Assembly (NCBI GenBank): GCA_013696425.1
Contig: JACCYP010000169.1
Span: forward strand, 1-8,920
Direction of reading: 5' to 3'
DNA length: 8,920 nucleotides
DNA from: Thermoleophilaceae bacterium
GTDB lineage: Bacteria; Actinomycetota; Thermoleophilia; Solirubrobacterales; Thermoleophilaceae
Of the stretch, positions 6,600 to 8,920 are shown in pieces (the first letter of the stretch is position 1; the number at the start of each line of letters is the position of its first letter). The position numbers and the translations under genes were made by a program. The notes under the pieces were generated by a model that searched no databases, was not told the origin of the DNA, and saw only the letters and a list, made by a program, of their open reading frames with translations.

Positions 6600-6759
6600 C
6601 GAGACGATTTACGCGGTCCCCCTGACAGAAGGAACGCACCCATCGTGCTGCTTTGCTGTTTTTTGACTACGCGGCAAATGCCGTGAAAAGGGGCTGAGCC
6701 ACGGTGGGCGTCCTAGCCGGCGCGGAACGTTACAGGAACGCGCCGCTAAGTTTCTGACC
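6600..6759. promoter_or_regulatory. Divergent promoter region rpoD / folE2
   Basis: This 160-base region has no gene. On the plus strand TAAGTT (6747-6752) is a TANNNT -10 ending seven bases before the folE2 ATG. Exactly 17 bases upstream of it lies GGAACG (6724-6729), which is repeated at 6735-6740, 11 bases (one helix turn) later. Both copies sit within an inverted repeat, CGGCGCG (6718-6724) with CGCGCCG (6739-6745). A second near-palindrome, CGGCAAATGCCG, is at 6672-6683. GGAAC is known as an ECF-sigma -35 element, but the paired -10 here is not of ECF type. For rpoD (minus) only a weak TAAATC (6611-6606) near the start is visible. Control by a dimeric regulator is an inference. Confidence 0.45.
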
Positions 6760-7755
6760 ATGGCCGAACGTTTGCTGGCTCCCTTTTTGGACGACGTGCA
6801 GGCCCGCCGCCCGAGCACCCACCTGTCGCTGTCGCGCGTGGGCGTGACGGGCGTCGAGAAGGTCGTGCGGATCGGCGTCGGCGAGAGCGAGCAGCTCTTC
6901 TACGCGGAGCTCGAATGCTTCGTCGATCTCAACCCGGGCCAGAAGGGCGCGCACATGTCGCGCTTCGAGGAGACCGTGAACGAGGCGATCGACGAGGTCG
7001 TGCTCGGCGAGGCGTTCAAGGCGGAGACGCTCGCGGCGCACATCGCCGAGCGCGTGCGCGACGCGCAGGACGCGCTGCGCGCGGAGGTCACGATCGCCGC
7101 GCGCTACCCCGAGCACAAGACGACGCCCGCATCCGGCGCGCTCACCCAGGAGATCTACACGCTGTTCGGCTCCGCGGCCGCGAGCGCGAAGGGCACCCGC
7201 CGCCTCGTCGGCGTCCAGGCCCAGGGCATGACCGCGTGCCCGTGCGCGCAGGAGATGGTGGCCGCGCGCTCACACGAGCGCCTCGTCGAGGAAGGGTTCT
7301 CCGAGGACGAGATCGCACGCATCCTCAACGTCGTCCCCGTGGCCACTCACAACCAGCGCGGGCTCGGCACGCTCTGGCTCGGCTGCGTCGAGGAGTGCGA
7401 CAAGTCGATCGACGCCCTGGCGCTGCTCGAGATCGTCGAGCAATCGATGAGCTCGGAGATCTATGAGCTGATGAAGCGCTCCGACGAGGTGGAGGTGGTC
7501 GAGAAGGCCCACCGTCGCCCACGCTTCGTCGAGGACTGCGTGCGCGAGGCGATCCGCATGGCCCTCGAGCGCTTCGGGGACCTCCGCGAGGACGCCTTCA
7601 TCATGTCCCGCCAGGAGAACCTCGAGACCATCCACCAGCACAATGTCGTGGCCGAGCGCTACGGCCTTGTCGGCGAGCTCGCGGGCGAACTGGCGTCAGA
7701 TGATCACGTCTTGCATCACACTTCGATGCGAGAGTGGCTCGCGGCAAGCTCCTAG
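6760..7755 (+). CDS. folE2: GTP cyclohydrolase, FolE2/MptA family
   Basis: The family converts GTP to dihydroneopterin phosphates, the first step of tetrahydrofolate and, in many bacteria, queuosine synthesis. It is unrelated in sequence to FolE and does not depend on zinc in the same way. The 331-residue product shows the family blocks LLAPFLDDVQARRPSTHLSL (residues 5-24), SRVGVTGVEKVVRI (25-38), VDLNPGQKGAHMSRFEETVN (55-74), QGMTACPCAQEM (155-166, with the conserved Cys), VVPVATHNQRGLGTLWL (191-207) and RQENLETIHQHNVVAERYG (284-302, His-rich metal/active-site region). The wording of several blocks is closer to archaeal MptA than to proteobacterial FolE2, so the exact product (triphosphate or cyclic phosphate) is open. 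The ATG at 6760 has no SD and lies seven bases after TAAGTT. The end overlaps the acylase gene by 22 bases. Confidence 0.92.
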   Translation: MAERLLAPFLDDVQARRPSTHLSLSRVGVTGVEKVVRIGVGESEQLFYAELECFVDLNPGQKGAHMSRFEETVNEAIDEVVLGEAFKAETLAAHIAERVRDAQDALRAEVTIAARYPEHKTTPASGALTQEIYTLFGSAAASAKGTRRLVGVQAQGMTACPCAQEMVAARSHERLVEEGFSEDEIARILNVVPVATHNQRGLGTLWLGCVEECDKSIDALALLEIVEQSMSSEIYELMKRSDEVEVVEKAHRRPRFVEDCVREAIRMALERFGDLREDAFIMSRQENLETIHQHNVVAERYGLVGELAGELASDDHVLHHTSMREWLAASS

Positions 7756-8920
7756 TCCTACTGGCGGTACTCGCACTCGCCCCGCCGGCGAGCGCTGCCG
7801 TGCGCCAGGCGGGCAGCGTGTTGCCCCCAGGGCAGAGCGGCTTCGTGAGCGCCGCCGGGCTCACGAGTGGCACCGGCTCGCCGCACCTGCAAGACCAGAC
7901 GAGCCTGTTCCTGAACTTCGACTTCAAGCCCTCGGGCTTCGGCCAGCCGGGCGCGACGGAGGAGCCGAAGGCCGGCGTGAAGATCGTGCGCGACAAGTTC
8001 GGCATGCCCGCCGTCACCGGCGCCACCGAGGCCGACGCGTGGTTCGGCGCCGGCTACGCGGTCGCCCAGGACCGGATGTTCCAGCTCGAGCTCTTCCGCC
8101 GCGCGACGCAGGGCCGGCTCGCGGAGATCCTCGGCAAGGACTACGTGGACGACGACATCGTCGCCCGCCGCGACTACTACACGGGCCCCGAGCTCGACGC
8201 CTTCATCGCGAAGGCGCGACCCGACCTGCTCAGGCGCACCGAGGCCTACCGCGACGGCATCAACGCCTGGTTCGCGGAGGCCCGCCTGGACCCCTCGAAG
8301 CTGCCCGGCGAGTTCGCCGCGGTCGGCGCCCTCCCGATCCCCGACTGGACGCTGCGCGACTCGGCCTCGGTCGGCGTCTTCCTCGCGCGCACGGTTCCCT
8401 CGGGCGACGGCCTCGAGCTCGACAACGCGCGCGCGCTGAAGGGGCTCGGCTCGCGGATCTTCGACAAGCTGCTGCCCCTGCGCGTGCCCGGCCAGGTGGG
8501 TACGGTGCCGCCCGAGAACGGCGCCTTCCCCGGGCGCCCCGGGCGTACCCGCAAGCAGGAGCAGAAGGCATACGTGCAGTCGAGGAAGTTCGTCGACGGT
8601 CTCCACCTCCCCGCGCGCGATCAGGAGCTCGCCGGCTCGAGCGGCATCGGCGGCTCGAACATGTGGGCCGTGAAGGGCGCGGCCGGCGGGGCGACGCTCT
8701 TCAACGGCCCGCAGCTCGGCTACTCGATCCCGGAGCTGTTCGTGGAGCTCGAGGTGCACGGACCCGGCCTCGACGTGCGCGGCTTCACCGCTCCGGGCGT
8801 GCCCGTGATCGGGCTCGGCCACAACGGCAAGGTCGCCTGGGGGCTCACGAGCGGGCTCTCTGACGAGGACGACCTCTACGCCGAGGAGCTCAAGGGCGAG
8901 GAGTCGTATGAGTTCAAGGG
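7734..8920 (+). CDS. Secreted penicillin acylase family (Ntn) hydrolase, C-terminus outside window
   Basis: Family members are made as one precursor, exported, and cut autocatalytically into alpha and beta chains; the new N-terminal Ser of the beta chain attacks amide bonds in penicillins, acyl-homoserine lactones or other acylated compounds. The substrate here is unknown. From GTG 7734 the product starts MARGKLLVLLAVLALAPPAS, a clear signal peptide ending in ASA (19-21). Residues 28-60 have the lead LPPGQSGFVS...GTGSPHLQDQ. The alpha-chain core is GVKIVRDKFGMPAVTGATEA (81-100) and FGAGYAVAQDRMFQLELFRR (104-123). After a spacer, GGSNMWAV at 306-313 gives the nucleophile Ser308 (codon 8655-8657). 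395 codons are present, about half a full gene. The start lies within folE2, with no SD, suggesting coupled translation; no other start is available because a stop precedes it in frame. Confidence 0.92.
   Translation, partial: MARGKLLVLLAVLALAPPASAAVRQAGSVLPPGQSGFVSAAGLTSGTGSPHLQDQTSLFLNFDFKPSGFGQPGATEEPKAGVKIVRDKFGMPAVTGATEADAWFGAGYAVAQDRMFQLELFRRATQGRLAEILGKDYVDDDIVARRDYYTGPELDAFIAKARPDLLRRTEAYRDGINAWFAEARLDPSKLPGEFAAVGALPIPDWTLRDSASVGVFLARTVPSGDGLELDNARALKGLGSRIFDKLLPLRVPGQVGTVPPENGAFPGRPGRTRKQEQKAYVQSRKFVDGLHLPARDQELAGSSGIGGSNMWAVKGAAGGATLFNGPQLGYSIPELFVELEVHGPGLDVRGFTAPGVPVIGLGHNGKVAWGLTSGLSDEDDLYAEELKGEESYEFK

Noticed and set aside
6609..6818. 69-codon minus-strand frame across the rpoD/folE2 intergenic region
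   Set aside because: It runs antisense into folE2, is basic and without motif, and covers the likely promoters.
7758..8822. 354-codon minus-strand frame opposite the acylase gene
   Set aside because: It is an antisense shadow of a strongly supported gene, with His/Arg/Glu-rich composition and no recognisable motif.
7643..8863. Long plus-strand frame of 406 codons across the acylase gene
   Set aside because: Its product is Arg/Ala/Pro-rich low-complexity, typical of an out-of-frame read in GC-rich DNA; the penicillin acylase frame from 7734 shows clear family motifs over the same bases.

Overview
The window is GC-rich bacterial chromosome. By the style of its RpoD, SecE and penicillin-acylase proteins it most resembles a high-GC actinobacterium, probably of the Thermoleophilia/Solirubrobacterales type. 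That placement is inferred from remembered protein style, not from a search.

Layout. Positions 1-3037, all minus strand, hold the conserved translation/transcription/secretion cluster in the order of transcription rpmG (L33) - secE - nusG - rplK (L11) - rplA (L1) - rplJ (L10, cut by the window edge). The genes are tightly packed: L11/L1 share one base and nusG/L11 abut. The only sizeable internal gap is the 117-base rplJ leader. It carries an L10-leader-like RNA with an intrinsic terminator, a possible antiterminator, and a 10-bp helix that would hide the rplJ ribosome binding site.

Positions 3048-4981 are accessory: a broken GH113-like glycoside hydrolase lipoprotein gene (minus), then a 70-residue orphan protein and an alpha/beta hydrolase (both plus). 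They sit between rpmG and the tRNA genes, where many bacteria have only tRNA genes or nothing. Positions 4998-5191 hold tRNA-Thr(GGT) and tRNA-Tyr(GTA), minus strand. Behind them lie a 65-codon ORF (5197-5394) and the primary sigma factor gene rpoD (5424-6599), also minus.

A 160-base divergent intergenic region (6600-6759) separates rpoD from folE2 (6760-7755, plus), a GTP cyclohydrolase of the FolE2/MptA family. The stop end of folE2 overlaps the start of a secreted penicillin-acylase-family Ntn hydrolase gene by 22 bases; that gene runs off the right edge.

How it works together: the minus-strand genes supply core gene expression (sigma factor, two tRNAs, NusG, ribosomal proteins) and the SecE translocon subunit. 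FolE2 starts pterin/folate synthesis, and its overlap with a secreted acylase implies co-expression rather than an obvious shared pathway. I see no phage, transposon, CRISPR or defence genes. The most interesting item is the composite regulatory RNA before rplJ.
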